From contig NZ_CALFBQ010000060.1 in NCBI RefSeq assembly GCF_937951745.1, forward strand, positions 1 to 44,116: DNA of 44,116 nt, read 5' to 3'. The notes beneath the pieces were generated by a model, which was not told where the DNA came from, made no database searches, and was given only the letters and a program-made list of their open reading frames with translations. Shown here piece after piece: positions 24,209-33,578 of this stretch. Both the position numbers and the translations under genes were made by a program. Each line of letters begins with the position of its first letter. The first letter of the stretch is position 1. This stretch comes from an uncultured Chloroflexus sp. (GTDB taxonomy: Bacteria > Chloroflexota > Chloroflexia > Chloroflexales > Chloroflexaceae).

Positions 24209-24363
24209 CTGAAAAGTTAGCTGGCAGTGGGAAATGTGCAACTCCGCAGCGCCGATTTGCGTTATTATGGCAGGGACAAACATCGCTGCGCTACCCCCCG
24301 CTTGGAAAGGATGTTGTAACAAAATTGGGGTATCATACATGTGGGGGACAGGCGGGCGATCAA

Positions 24364-24477
24364 CGCACACCGCAGTGCGCGCTACCAAACCCATGGACTC
24401 TGCTTAGGGGTGTCGAAGCGGGCCGGTCCCGTGCCAAGGGGCACATTCCGGATCGACACTCGGGAAAGGAAGCCGCA
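24364..24477 (+). ncRNA. Structured RNA region upstream of a small gene (candidate leader or sRNA)
   Basis: Nested complementary arms are visible: GTGTCGA 24410-24416 with TCGACAC 24453-24459, inner GGCCGG/CCGG, and GTGCC 24431-24435 with GGCAC 24440-24444. A smaller hairpin (CGCAC with GTGCG) lies at 24364-24379. The structure ends just before the ribosome site (GGAAAGGA) of the 24478 gene. It matches no RNA family I know. It may be a cis-regulatory leader. Confidence 0.4.
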
Positions 24478-24885
24478 GTGACTGACTTCGATCTAGACCG
24501 TTTGAGCATATCTGAGCTCGAACGACTGCGGGACGCGATTAACCAGCGCCTGCTGCAACTGCGCTACGGTACGCCGCGTTCGCTGCCCGAACTGTTGCGC
24601 ATGTTGGAGGAGGTTAAGGTCGTCCTGAGCGATCAGGGCAAGGAGTGGCGCTCGCTTGAGCGTTGGCAATGGATGGATGGCCAGATTCGCTTCTGGCTGA
24701 ACCCAGCCGATCAGGTGCATTATCGCGCCGGCTGGTATACAATTGACGAACTGATCCTCTGGTCGCAGGATCGCGGCCCGGTGCTCGTCCCGCAGGAGGA
24801 AGAGGAAGAAGATTTAGAGGGTTGGACGGAAATTAACGGCGTTCGCATCCGTTGGTTGCCCGACGGCACGATGGAGCGTCTGTAG
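24478..24885 (+). CDS. Small conserved-looking acidic protein of unknown function
   Basis: From GTG 24478 (ribosome site GGAAAGGA) the product has 135 residues. It starts with a probable coiled coil (DLDRLSISELERLRDAINQR), has an acidic block (PQEEEEEDLEGW) near residue 105, and ends with a small hydrophobic/aromatic domain (INGVRIRWLPDGTMERL). I recognise no family. An in-frame start at 24205 would run through the structured RNA region and lacks protein character, so I reject it. Confidence 0.7.
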   Translation: MTDFDLDRLSISELERLRDAINQRLLQLRYGTPRSLPELLRMLEEVKVVLSDQGKEWRSLERWQWMDGQIRFWLNPADQVHYRAGWYTIDELILWSQDRGPVLVPQEEEEEDLEGWTEINGVRIRWLPDGTMERL

Positions 24886-24912
24886 GCGGCGAGCTTGAAA
24901 CGAGCCGCCTAC
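24882..24912. terminator. Hairpin overlapping the stop codon of the small acidic-protein gene
   Basis: A 9-bp stem (GTAGGCGGC with GCCGCCTAC) has a 13-nt loop. It lies at the 3' ends of the gene at 24478 (plus) and lrgB (minus). No T run is visible. Confidence 0.5.
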
Positions 24913-24963
24913 AGATCGGCGCACGCCGTCGTCACACCGGGCGCTATGTCGCCGTCTCACCCT

Positions 24964-25686
24964 TTATAAACCTAGCCATCGCGCCAGCAACGGCGCGAGC
25001 AATGAGGTCATTGCGCCGTTTAATCCCATTGCTAAACCGGCTAATGCGCCGGCCTCGCTGCTGAATTGCAACGAGCGTGCGGTGCCAAGACCGTGCGAAG
25101 CCAATCCTAGCGCAAAGCCGCGCTCGCTATCGTCGCGTACACCAACGAGGCCGAGTAACTCCCAGCCAAACAGTGCCCCCATCATGCCGGTAACGATCAC
25201 GATCACTGCCGTCAGCGACGGCAGGCCGCCTAATTGCTCGGCAATGCCCATCGCAATCGGCGTCGTGATCGATTTCGGCGCCAGCGAGCGCAGGGTTTGC
25301 TCGGACAGACCCACCAGCCTCCCGGCAAGCACTGCCGCTGTGATGCCGGTTGCCGAGCCAACGATGAGGCCGGCTAGCGCCGGCCAGAAGATCCGACGCA
25401 ACGTGCGCTCTGACTCGTAGAGCGGAATGGCCAGCGCTACCGTCGCCGGGCCTAACAGAAAATGCACGAATTGCGCGCCGTCAAAATAGGTGGCGTAAGG
25501 GGTGCCGGTCAGCAGCAAAATACTGACTAGCGCGATAATCGAGAGCAGTACCGGATTGAGCAGCGGCGGTGAACCTAACCGGCGGCTGATCAACGTCATT
25601 GCTCGATAGATGGCGATGGTCGCTGTTAACCAGAGCAATGGAGTTTGGGCAAGATAGACCCAGATCGAAAAGATACGATCATCCAT
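24964..25686 (-). CDS. lrgB: LrgB/CidB-family membrane protein
   Basis: The 240-residue protein has about seven membrane segments and the LrgB signatures LAPKSITTPIAMGIAEQLGG and ASHGLGTARS. LrgB/CidB proteins, with their small partner LrgA/CidA, affect murein hydrolase activity and export of small organic acids such as pyruvate or glycolate. It follows the lrgA-like gene by 9 nt on the same strand. Confidence 0.93.
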   Translation of the reverse strand: MDDRIFSIWVYLAQTPLLWLTATIAIYRAMTLISRRLGSPPLLNPVLLSIIALVSILLLTGTPYATYFDGAQFVHFLLGPATVALAIPLYESERTLRRIFWPALAGLIVGSATGITAAVLAGRLVGLSEQTLRSLAPKSITTPIAMGIAEQLGGLPSLTAVIVIVTGMMGALFGWELLGLVGVRDDSERGFALGLASHGLGTARSLQFSSEAGALAGLAMGLNGAMTSLLAPLLARWLGL

Positions 25687-25695
25687 AGTGTGCCA

Positions 25696-26034
25696 TCACT
25701 TTCTCCGGCGCAGCCAATGTACGGTCAGGCCGGTCATCAGTAACGTGATTGATGTCGAAATGACAATCGCTGCCAACAAGGGTGCCCCTTCGCGGGCCAG
25801 CAACGGCAAATGAACCATCACGCCTACTCCTGCCGGCACAAACAAGAGCGGTAGATGGGCTAATATGCTGTTCGCAGTAGCGCTGAGCGGTTCAGGTGGC
25901 CCGCCGCGCCAGCGCAAGACAGCAAAGAGCAGCAGCATGCCGATCACCGGGCCGGGAACCGGCAGGTTGAGACCGCGGCTTAACACTTCGCCGATCAGTT
26001 GGAAGATCAGAATACTGAGAAGAGCGTCGATCAT
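25696..26034 (-). CDS. lrgA: LrgA/CidA-family holin-like protein
   Basis: This 112-residue, four-segment membrane protein has the family motif NLPVPGPVIGMLLLFAVL and the following LFVPAGVGVMVHLPLL. It is the holin-like partner of LrgB and forms a two-gene operon with it. Confidence 0.92.
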   Translation of the reverse strand: MIDALLSILIFQLIGEVLSRGLNLPVPGPVIGMLLLFAVLRWRGGPPEPLSATANSILAHLPLLFVPAGVGVMVHLPLLAREGAPLLAAIVISTSITLLMTGLTVHWLRRRK

Positions 26035-26323
26035 AGGATAATGCCTTCTGAGTCAATGGGAGATAGCTGTCTGCCCACTCCTTTGTTGTCATTGCTAAGT
26101 GTGTCTGAAGTGCTGCAAATCTTTTTTGCTCCACCGAGACCGTCGAACAAAGACGTAAAGCGTGCCAAGAGCGTAAAATGGCGCGGAATGATGATCATCC
26201 TCAACGTCCTCTGCGGTAAAACATAACTGCTCTGCTCCACCGGCAACCTGCTGCCAGCCTGCGCCCAATACCCACTATAATAGAACCAAGAGGACGCATC
26301 CCTGTCAGCGTCCGGGAGGAGTT
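26035..26323. other. Divergent intergenic region upstream of lrgA and der
   Basis: It contains a copy of TCTGCGGTAAAACAT (26210-26224, also upstream of mfd) and purine-rich GTAAAGCGTGCCAAGAGCG-type words. A TATAAT -10 for der lies at 26276-26281; its -35 is weak. The ribosome site of der is GGGAGGAG. No gene is supported here. Confidence 0.5.
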
Positions 26324-27673
26324 ATGACAAAACCGATTGTGGCCATCGTAGGCCGCCCGAATGTTGGCAAATCAACCTTCTTCAACCGCTTGATCGGCGA
26401 GCGGCGTGCGATCATTGAAGATATTCCCGGTACGACCCGTGACCGCTTGTACGGTGATACGTTCTGGAACGGGCGAGAGTTTACGGTTGTCGATACTGCC
26501 GGCATCTTGTTTGGCGATGACGATCCAACGCTGCCTGAAGCAGAGATCAATCGCCGCACTCGTGCTCAGGCCGAACACGCGATTGCCGAGGCCGACGCCA
26601 TCATTTTTATGGTTGATGGGCGCGACGGTCTGACCGCGGCTGATGCTGAGGTTGCCGATATTTTGCGCACCACCGCCAAACCGGTGGTGTTGGCTGTGAA
26701 TAAGTGCGATAGCCAAGAGCGTATGCTCGATGCGGTTGAGTTTTATGCGCTCAATCTCGGCGATCCGATCCCGATGAGCGCCTTTCATGGTCTAGGCACC
26801 GGCGATGTGCTCGACCGGCTTACCGAGCATTTGCCGGCCAAGACGTTTGAGCAGGAGGAAGAGCGCCATCTGCGGGTGGCGATTGTGGGCCGGCCTAACG
26901 TCGGCAAGTCCTCGCTGCTCAACCGGTTGCTTGGCCAAGAGCGCAGTGTGGTTAGCCCTATTCCCGGCACGACCCGCGATCCGATTGATACCACGATTAC
27001 GTATCACGGCGAGCTGATCACACTGATTGACACCGCCGGCATCCGCCGTGCTGGTAAGATCGAGCGCGGGATCGAGAAGTACAGCGTGTTGCGCACACTG
27101 CGCGCGATTGAACGGTGCGACGTGGCGCTGCTGCTGATCGATGCCACCGAAGGTATTACGGCCCAAGACACTCATATTGCCGGGATGGTGGTCGAAGCGA
27201 AAAAAGGCATCATCCTTGTGGTCAACAAGTGGGATGCGGTCGTCAAAGATTCGCATGCGTACTACCAATTTGAAGACCGCGTGCGCGAGGCATTCAAGTT
27301 TGTTGATTACGCACCCATCGTCTTCGTGTCGGCGCTAACCGGCCAGCGTGTCAGCCATCTGCTCGACTATGCTCGCGAAGTGTATGCGCAACGCCAGAAG
27401 CGGGTGCCGACCAGCGAGTTGAATAACTTCTTGCGGGAAGCGGTATTGCAACAGCCACCGATGGCGGTCAAGAAAGGCGCTCATTTGCGTTTGTACTATG
27501 CAGTCCAGCCGCAAACTGAACCGCCGGTCTTCCTCTTTTTCGCCAATGATGGCGAGTTGGTGCATTGGTCGTATGCTCGTTACCTTGAAAACCGGCTGCG
27601 CGAACGTTATGGGTTTCAAGGAACGCCAATCGTCATTGTCTTCCGTTCGCGTGAACGAAAAGAGAACGACTAA
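26324..27673 (+). CDS. der: Ribosome-assembly GTPase Der (EngA)
   Basis: This 449-residue protein has two tandem GTPase domains, the Der hallmark. Domain 1 has GRPNVGKSTFFNRL, DTAGI and NKCD. Domain 2 (from about residue 186) has GRPNVGKSSLLNRL, DTAGIRRAGKI and NKWD. A KH-like C-terminal domain follows (PPMAVKKGAHLRLYYAVQ). Der is essential for 50S maturation. Start and ribosome site are clear. Confidence 0.98.
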   Translation: MTKPIVAIVGRPNVGKSTFFNRLIGERRAIIEDIPGTTRDRLYGDTFWNGREFTVVDTAGILFGDDDPTLPEAEINRRTRAQAEHAIAEADAIIFMVDGRDGLTAADAEVADILRTTAKPVVLAVNKCDSQERMLDAVEFYALNLGDPIPMSAFHGLGTGDVLDRLTEHLPAKTFEQEEERHLRVAIVGRPNVGKSSLLNRLLGQERSVVSPIPGTTRDPIDTTITYHGELITLIDTAGIRRAGKIERGIEKYSVLRTLRAIERCDVALLLIDATEGITAQDTHIAGMVVEAKKGIILVVNKWDAVVKDSHAYYQFEDRVREAFKFVDYAPIVFVSALTGQRVSHLLDYAREVYAQRQKRVPTSELNNFLREAVLQQPPMAVKKGAHLRLYYAVQPQTEPPVFLFFANDGELVHWSYARYLENRLRERYGFQGTPIVIVFRSRERKEND

Positions 27674-27765
27674 TCACACGCGCAGATCTCTTTCGCAAGG
27701 CAGCGTGCAGGAGGCTGTTGGTGGCCAGCTTGCTCGCTGCCTGCCTTTTTATGGAGGTTGTGATC

Positions 27766-29934
27766 ATGCATATCACCGATGTCTGGCCGGGCCGTCCGTA
27801 TCCACTTGGCGCGACATGGGACGGCGAAGGGGTGAATTTCGCCCTCTTTTCGGCCTATGCCACCCGGGTCGAGTTATGCCTCTTCGATAGCCCAACTGCG
27901 CCGCGCGAGGCGGTGCGGGTGATTCTGCCCGAACGCACCGATGATGTCTGGCATGGGTATATTCCCGGTTTGCGCTCTGGCCAGCTTTATGGCTACCGAG
28001 TCTATGGCCCTTACACGCCGCAACAGGGTCATCGGTTCAATCCATACAAATTATTGATCGATCCCTATGCGCGTGCCCTGTATGGCGAATTGCGCTGGGA
28101 TAAGGCCAACTACGGCTATCGCGTTGACAGCCCCTACGGTGATCTGACCATTGGCAAGCGCGATAGCGCGCCGTATGTCCCGCGCTCGGTCGTGATCGAT
28201 CCGCATTTCGATTGGGGTGATGATCGACCGCCCGATATTCCGTTGGCCGATTCGGTGATCTACGAGCTGCACGTCAAGGGATTTACTAAACTGCATCCAG
28301 AGGTGCCGGAAGCCTTGCGCGGCACCTATACCGGCCTTGCTTCACCTTCGATCATCGCCTACCTCAAAGCGTTAGGGATCACGGCAGTCGAACTCTTGCC
28401 GGTGCAGGCCTTCATTACCGATCAGTTTTTGGCCGATCGTGGTCTGACTAACTATTGGGGATACCAGCCGATCAACTACTTTAGCCCGGAACCGCGCTAT
28501 GCCAGCCAGACAGACCCACAGGCGCAAGTGCAAGAGTTTAAGCACATGGTCAAAGCGCTACACGCCGCTGGAATCGAAGTGATTATCGATGTCGTCTATA
28601 ACCATACCGGCGAGGGCAATCATCTTGGCCCAACTCTCAGCTTCCGCGGGATTGATAACGCCTCGTACTACCGGTTAGTGCCCGATCAGCCGCGTTACTA
28701 CCTCGACGATACTGGCACCGGCAACAGCCTCAATCTGAATAACCAGCGCACGTTGCAGATGGTGCTCGACTCGCTGCGCTACTGGGTGACCGAGATGCAT
28801 GTTGATGGGTTCCGGTTCGATCTAGCACGCACGTTGGCCCGTGGCCCCGCCGGTTCGGATCAGCCTAGCCCCTTCTTTGCCATGGTGCGGCAAGACCCGG
28901 TGCTTTCGCGTGTCAAGCTGATCGCCGAGCCGTGGGATGTCGGTTTTGATGGTTATTGGGTGGGGCGCTTCCCATCGCCATGGGCCGAGTGGAATGGTCG
29001 CTACCGTGATACTGTTCGCCGCTTCTGGAAAGGCGATGCTGGCCAAGCGGCTGAATTTGCTTCGCGCTTTATGGGTTCGATGGATCTCTATCAGCATAAC
29101 GGTCGCCGGCCCTATCACTCGATCAACTTTGTCACCGCTCACGATGGTTTCACCCTGCGCGATCTCGTTTCCTACAACGAGAAGCACAACGAGGCTAACG
29201 GCGAAGCGAACCGTGACGGAGATACGCATAACAACTCGTGGAATTGCGGCGTAGAGGGGCCAACCGATGATCCTGACATCCGCGCGTTGCGGTTGCGCCA
29301 AATGATGAATTTCATTGCTACGCTGTTTTTATCACAAGGAACGCCGATGCTGTTAGCGGGTGACGAACGCGGGCGCACGCAGCAGGGCAACAACAACGCC
29401 TACTGCCAAGACAACCCAATTTCGTGGGTGGATTGGCGGGCGGATGCGGAAGCGAATCTCTTGCTTGACTTCACCCGCCGGCTGATCGCCTTCCGCCGCG
29501 CGCACCCGGTTTTGCGCCGGCGCCGTTTCTTTGCCGGTAATCTGGGTCATGCCGAGTGGGATGTTGAATGGCTTAGCCCTGATGGCCAAGAGGTGAGCGC
29601 CGAGCTGTGGCAGCAACCTGACCTGCGTTGTATTGGTCTCTTGCTCAATGGGGCGGTGATTGACGATCGCACCGAACGCGGCGAACCGATGCGCGATGAT
29701 GTATTGCTGGTGTTGATTAACGCTAGTGATGAAGCGGTGCCGTTTATCTTGCCCGATTGGCCTGACGATGCCGAATGGCACGTGGTCATCGATACCTCCC
29801 AACCAAACTTGCATGATCCGCTGCAAGTGATTGATCAGATGTATCACGTTCAGCCGCGATCCTTGGCGGTTCTCGTCGAACGGATCGAGAATGAGCCGCC
29901 GATCCATATTGATCTGGCTGGATTGGCCAAGTAG
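27766..29934 (+). CDS. glgX: Glycogen debranching enzyme GlgX
   Basis: From ATG 27766 (ribosome site GGAGG) the protein has 722 residues. It has an N-terminal CBM48/isoamylase domain (PYPLGATWDGEGVNFALFSA), then a GH13 barrel with EVIIDVVYNHTGEG, the nucleophile region DGFRFDLA, the acid/base region LIAEPWDVG and FVTAHDGFTLRDLVSYNEKH. GlgX hydrolyses alpha-1,6 branches of limit dextrins in glycogen turnover. An upstream GTG at 27718 would add 16 residues before the ribosome site and is less likely. Confidence 0.96.
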   Translation: MHITDVWPGRPYPLGATWDGEGVNFALFSAYATRVELCLFDSPTAPREAVRVILPERTDDVWHGYIPGLRSGQLYGYRVYGPYTPQQGHRFNPYKLLIDPYARALYGELRWDKANYGYRVDSPYGDLTIGKRDSAPYVPRSVVIDPHFDWGDDRPPDIPLADSVIYELHVKGFTKLHPEVPEALRGTYTGLASPSIIAYLKALGITAVELLPVQAFITDQFLADRGLTNYWGYQPINYFSPEPRYASQTDPQAQVQEFKHMVKALHAAGIEVIIDVVYNHTGEGNHLGPTLSFRGIDNASYYRLVPDQPRYYLDDTGTGNSLNLNNQRTLQMVLDSLRYWVTEMHVDGFRFDLARTLARGPAGSDQPSPFFAMVRQDPVLSRVKLIAEPWDVGFDGYWVGRFPSPWAEWNGRYRDTVRRFWKGDAGQAAEFASRFMGSMDLYQHNGRRPYHSINFVTAHDGFTLRDLVSYNEKHNEANGEANRDGDTHNNSWNCGVEGPTDDPDIRALRLRQMMNFIATLFLSQGTPMLLAGDERGRTQQGNNNAYCQDNPISWVDWRADAEANLLLDFTRRLIAFRRAHPVLRRRRFFAGNLGHAEWDVEWLSPDGQEVSAELWQQPDLRCIGLLLNGAVIDDRTERGEPMRDDVLLVLINASDEAVPFILPDWPDDAEWHVVIDTSQPNLHDPLQVIDQMYHVQPRSLAVLVERIENEPPIHIDLAGLAK

Positions 29935-30039
29935 CTCACCTTAATTCCGGAGCATCTTAACGTTTTGGTAACAAATTCGTATGACCGATCAGCTATAGTA
30001 CGAGAAAGTATTCATTACAGACATCCATCGGAGCCAATC

Positions 30040-30255
30040 ATGCGCACTCGTCTGAAGCTGAAACCCGGCCAACGCGGAACCAAGAAGTTGCAGGCAATAT
30101 ATGGTGATCGCCTCGTCTGCGTGCGTTATCGCTACGATGCCGAACAGGGTCGTCGCCTCAAAACGATTGAACTGATTGTGGAAGAAAAAGAGTGGTTGCC
30201 TCGTGATCGTTATGAGTCGACCGAAGCGGCTTTCGATCAAGTGGCGGCGGATTAG
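30040..30255 (+). CDS. Small basic protein of unknown function
   Basis: The 71-residue product starts MRTRLKLKPGQRGTKKLQ and continues GDRLVCVRYRYDAEQGRRLK, then ELIVEEKEWLPRD. The ATG at 30040 has a weak GGAG site. It has the look of the small conserved proteins found in many bacterial genomes (KLxPGQxGTKKLxxxYGDxLVCVRYRYD); the function is not known. In-frame upstream starts lack a ribosome site. Confidence 0.75.
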   Translation: MRTRLKLKPGQRGTKKLQAIYGDRLVCVRYRYDAEQGRRLKTIELIVEEKEWLPRDRYESTEAAFDQVAAD

Positions 30256-30737
30256 CTGGCATCAGCAGTAGGCTGATAGAGGTGTCGGGTAGCCGTGTCT
30301 TTCCATTGATAGGCACTGCTCTACGAGGAGCGATGATCGTGATGAGGGCGGCGCTGGCGTCGCCCTCGCTGTGTTTATGGCGCGAAAAGATTTAAGCTGA
30401 TTAACCGTTTGCGTTGTGGTTAGAGGTACGCCGATGCGCGCCCATGAGTGATACAGAAACGATGCGACCCATGCCAGCTCGGCGGCGATTGAGGTGTCTA
30501 CACATCTCTGCTATGATTATGATACCGCATCCAAGCATCATAACTACGACAGCGCGATATAAAAGTACGGCCGAGAATGGTATGATGGAATAAGGTTCTC
30601 TTTACGGTACGTCTTCACGCGCTGTATGGGATCGCGTAAACAGCATATTGTCGCCGGTTGAGGCGACGGTGCGGGGTTAGCGATGACCAAGGTGTTGTCC
30701 CTGTGATGTTTACCTGCGGTATCGCTATGGATTTAGC
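30256..30737. other. Gap before the LOV kinase gene; one hairpin
   Basis: GAGGGCG (30344-30350) pairs with CGCCCTC (30361-30367), with further pairing in the loop. This is a possible terminator of the small upstream gene. No credible ORF, RNA gene or consensus promoter is seen in the rest. Confidence 0.45.
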
Positions 30738-33482
30738 ATGGAGCGCTCGGTGACGCAGTCTCACTTTGACGAATCCGCTCACTTAGCCGACCTCATCCAA
30801 CAAGTGGCTGAGTTGCAAGCGGAACTAGCTCGGTTGCGCGCGCAGAACCGCTTTCTTCTGGCTGCGGTCAATGAGATGGCAAGCGGGATGATTGTGACCG
30901 ATGCCGAACCTGATTATCCTATCATCTTTGCCAACCGAGCGTTCAGTACCATCACCGGTTATGCACCGGACGAGATCCTTGGCCGCAATTGTCGCTTTTT
31001 GCAAGGGCCGCAAACTGATCGGGCGGTGGTGGCGCGCGTTCGCGAAGCGATCGCCGCCGCGCGCCCCATTTATACCCGTTTGCTCAATTATCGCAAAGAT
31101 GGCCAACCCTTTTGGAATCAACTCGCGATCAGTCCGGTGCGGGATGAGACCGAGCGGGTGGTAGCGTTTGTTGGCTTGCAAACCGATGTTACTGCGCAAG
31201 TAGCGGTTGAACAGGCGCTGGCCGAACGCGAACAGTTGCTGCGCGCAGTTGGCAAGATGGCGAGTGTCGGTGGGTGGGAGTACGATCTGACGACGCGGCA
31301 GATGGTATGGTCGGAAGAGATGTTCGCTGTCCACGAGTTACCGGTGGGCGAGCCACCTTCGCCAGAAGCGGCATTGTGGTTCTACCCGCCGGAGGTTCAT
31401 CACCTGATCGATCAAGCATTCCAGCATTGTCTTGCCACCGGCGAGCCGTGGGATCTGGAATTGCCCTTCCGCACCGCGCGCGGCAATCTACGCTGGATCC
31501 GCTCGATTGGTCAGCCAGTTTGGGAAGCCGGGCGGATCGTCAAGCTGCGTGGCACCTTCCAAGACATTACCCGCAGTAAAGAGACCGAGCTGGCCTTGCG
31601 CGCCAGTGAGCGGCGCTACCGCATGCTGGCCGATCTGTTGCCGGGAACGGTGGTCTTGATGTTCGATACCGATCTGCGCATTACGCTACTCGCCGGCGCG
31701 GAATTAGCCCGGTTTGGCGTCAATGCTGCGCAGGTTGAGGGGCGATTATTGCCGGATATCTTGCCCGAACCGCACCGCTCTGAGCTGTTGCCGCTATGTT
31801 ATGAGGTATTGTCCGGCGTTCCCTACTATATTGATTATGTTTTTAACCGTGAAGTGTTCGATACGGCCCTGTTACCGGTTGAGATTACAGCGGGACAGAT
31901 CAGCGGCGGCTTGATTGTGGGTCGTAACATTACCGTCGAACGGCAGATCGCCGCCGATCTCTTACGCGCGAAAGAGGCGGCTGAACAAGCCGAACGAGCG
32001 CGTTCCGCCTTCCTTGCCTCGATCAGCCACGAAATCCGCACGCCGCTCAATGCCGTCATTGCTAGCGCTGAATTGCTCTTGACCAGCGCCTTGCCGGAAA
32101 CGCAGCGTTCGTTAGTCGAGACGATCAGGGTTGGTGGTGAGGCATTGCTGGCGATTGTCAATAACGTGCTTGATCTGTCTAAAATGGAGGCAGGGCGGCT
32201 TGAGATTGTTGCTGAACCGGTTCATTTGCAGGCGATTGTTGACTCGGTCATGACTTTGTTCCGTCGTGACGCCGAGCGGAAGGGATTGGCATTTACCGCA
32301 GCGATTGATCCGGCATTGCCATCGTTGGTGATAACTGATGGCACGCGCTTGCGCCAGATTTTGATCAATCTTGTGAGCAATGCGATCAAGTTTACTGATC
32401 ATGGCAACGTGTTGGTCAAGGTTGATATGGTTGATCCCAACGCTGATCAGCCTCAGGTGGTGCTCGCTGTGTGTGATACCGGGATTGGCATCGCTGCTGA
32501 GCAACTGCCGCGCCTCTTCCAGCCGTTCACCCGGCTTGACGGTGGTGAACGCACGCGGCGGGGTGGCACCGGTCTCGGCTTAGCCATCAGTGCCCAATTG
32601 GCGCACCTGATGGGTGGTGAGCTGAGTGTGGTAAGCCAGCCGGGTCAAGGATCAACGTTTACCTTGCGGCTGCCGGTGCAGGGGGTTGCCGCGCCGGCGC
32701 CGGTCTCAGCGCCGGAGGCAGACCTAGCGCCGGAACTCTCCGCGTCATTGCGTGTCTTAGTGGCTGAAGATAATGCGATCAATCAGCAAGTCGCGCTGCA
32801 CTTGTTACGTGTTTTGGGCCATCACGTCACGATTGTCGCCAATGGGCGCGAAGCAGTGCAGGCCGTCCAGTCGCATCCGTTTGATGTGGTACTAATGGAT
32901 CTGCAAATGCCAGAAATGGACGGCGAAGAGGCGACCCGCCAGATCCGCGCGCTTGGTGATCAGATCCGGCAGCCGCGGATCGTCGCTCTGACCGCGTATG
33001 CCTTGGCTGGGATGCGAGAGCGGTGTTTGGCCGCAGGGATGGATGGTTTTCTGAACAAGCCGGTGCGACTGCAAGATTTGCGCCAAGTCTTGCAGCCGCA
33101 CACTCAACCGATGAGGCCTATCACGGGGGCGAGCCCGGTTGTTCGTGATCAAGTAATCGATTGGGAAGTCTTTAGCGAACTACTGGCAGCGCTTGGTTCG
33201 GATCAAGTTGAAATGGCCGTCAAGGCGCGTGAGCTGATCCGGCGCGAATTTCAACAGCAGCTCGAACAGTTGGCCTCCTCGATCGCTTATGCTGACACCG
33301 AACAGACCCGGCGAATTGCGCATCGCCTTAAGGGAGGCGCTCGCCAAGTCGGCGCAGTGCGGGTGGCGGCGGCGGCGCAGGCGATTGAGCAGGCTGTCGC
33401 TAGCCAGATGCCGCTCGATCCGTTGTTGAGCGCATTGCAACACGCAGTCGACGAGACGCTGCGCTTACTCGAAGCGGGTTGA
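30738..33482 (+). CDS. LOV-PAS-PAS hybrid histidine kinase with receiver and HPt domains
   Basis: This is a 914-residue soluble protein. Domain order: short coiled coil (15-40); LOV domain (about 42-150) with GRNCRFLQG at 82-90 (flavin-bonding Cys 85), NYRKDGQPFWN and FVGLQTDVT; PAS 2 (about 166-285); PAS 3 (about 290-405). Then come HisKA (FLASISHEIRTPLNAVIA), HATPase (INLVSNAIKFTD, CDTGIGI, GGTGLGLAIS), a receiver (VAEDNAINQQ, VVLMDLQMPEMDG) and HPt (AHRLKGGARQVGA). The complete LOV motif predicts FMN binding and blue-light sensing. All phosphorelay residues are present, so His-Asp-His relay to an unlinked regulator is likely; no response regulator is adjacent. Confidence 0.95.
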   Translation: MERSVTQSHFDESAHLADLIQQVAELQAELARLRAQNRFLLAAVNEMASGMIVTDAEPDYPIIFANRAFSTITGYAPDEILGRNCRFLQGPQTDRAVVARVREAIAAARPIYTRLLNYRKDGQPFWNQLAISPVRDETERVVAFVGLQTDVTAQVAVEQALAEREQLLRAVGKMASVGGWEYDLTTRQMVWSEEMFAVHELPVGEPPSPEAALWFYPPEVHHLIDQAFQHCLATGEPWDLELPFRTARGNLRWIRSIGQPVWEAGRIVKLRGTFQDITRSKETELALRASERRYRMLADLLPGTVVLMFDTDLRITLLAGAELARFGVNAAQVEGRLLPDILPEPHRSELLPLCYEVLSGVPYYIDYVFNREVFDTALLPVEITAGQISGGLIVGRNITVERQIAADLLRAKEAAEQAERARSAFLASISHEIRTPLNAVIASAELLLTSALPETQRSLVETIRVGGEALLAIVNNVLDLSKMEAGRLEIVAEPVHLQAIVDSVMTLFRRDAERKGLAFTAAIDPALPSLVITDGTRLRQILINLVSNAIKFTDHGNVLVKVDMVDPNADQPQVVLAVCDTGIGIAAEQLPRLFQPFTRLDGGERTRRGGTGLGLAISAQLAHLMGGELSVVSQPGQGSTFTLRLPVQGVAAPAPVSAPEADLAPELSASLRVLVAEDNAINQQVALHLLRVLGHHVTIVANGREAVQAVQSHPFDVVLMDLQMPEMDGEEATRQIRALGDQIRQPRIVALTAYALAGMRERCLAAGMDGFLNKPVRLQDLRQVLQPHTQPMRPITGASPVVRDQVIDWEVFSELLAALGSDQVEMAVKARELIRREFQQQLEQLASSIAYADTEQTRRIAHRLKGGARQVGAVRVAAAAQAIEQAVASQMPLDPLLSALQHAVDETLRLLEAG

Positions 33483-33578
33483 CAGTTACGCCACACCGTG
33501 TTACCGTAGAATTATTCTAGCTGGCAACATAGCGACAGGGTGGTCGTATTTGTTTAACCGTTCAGAGAGGAGCAGGCA

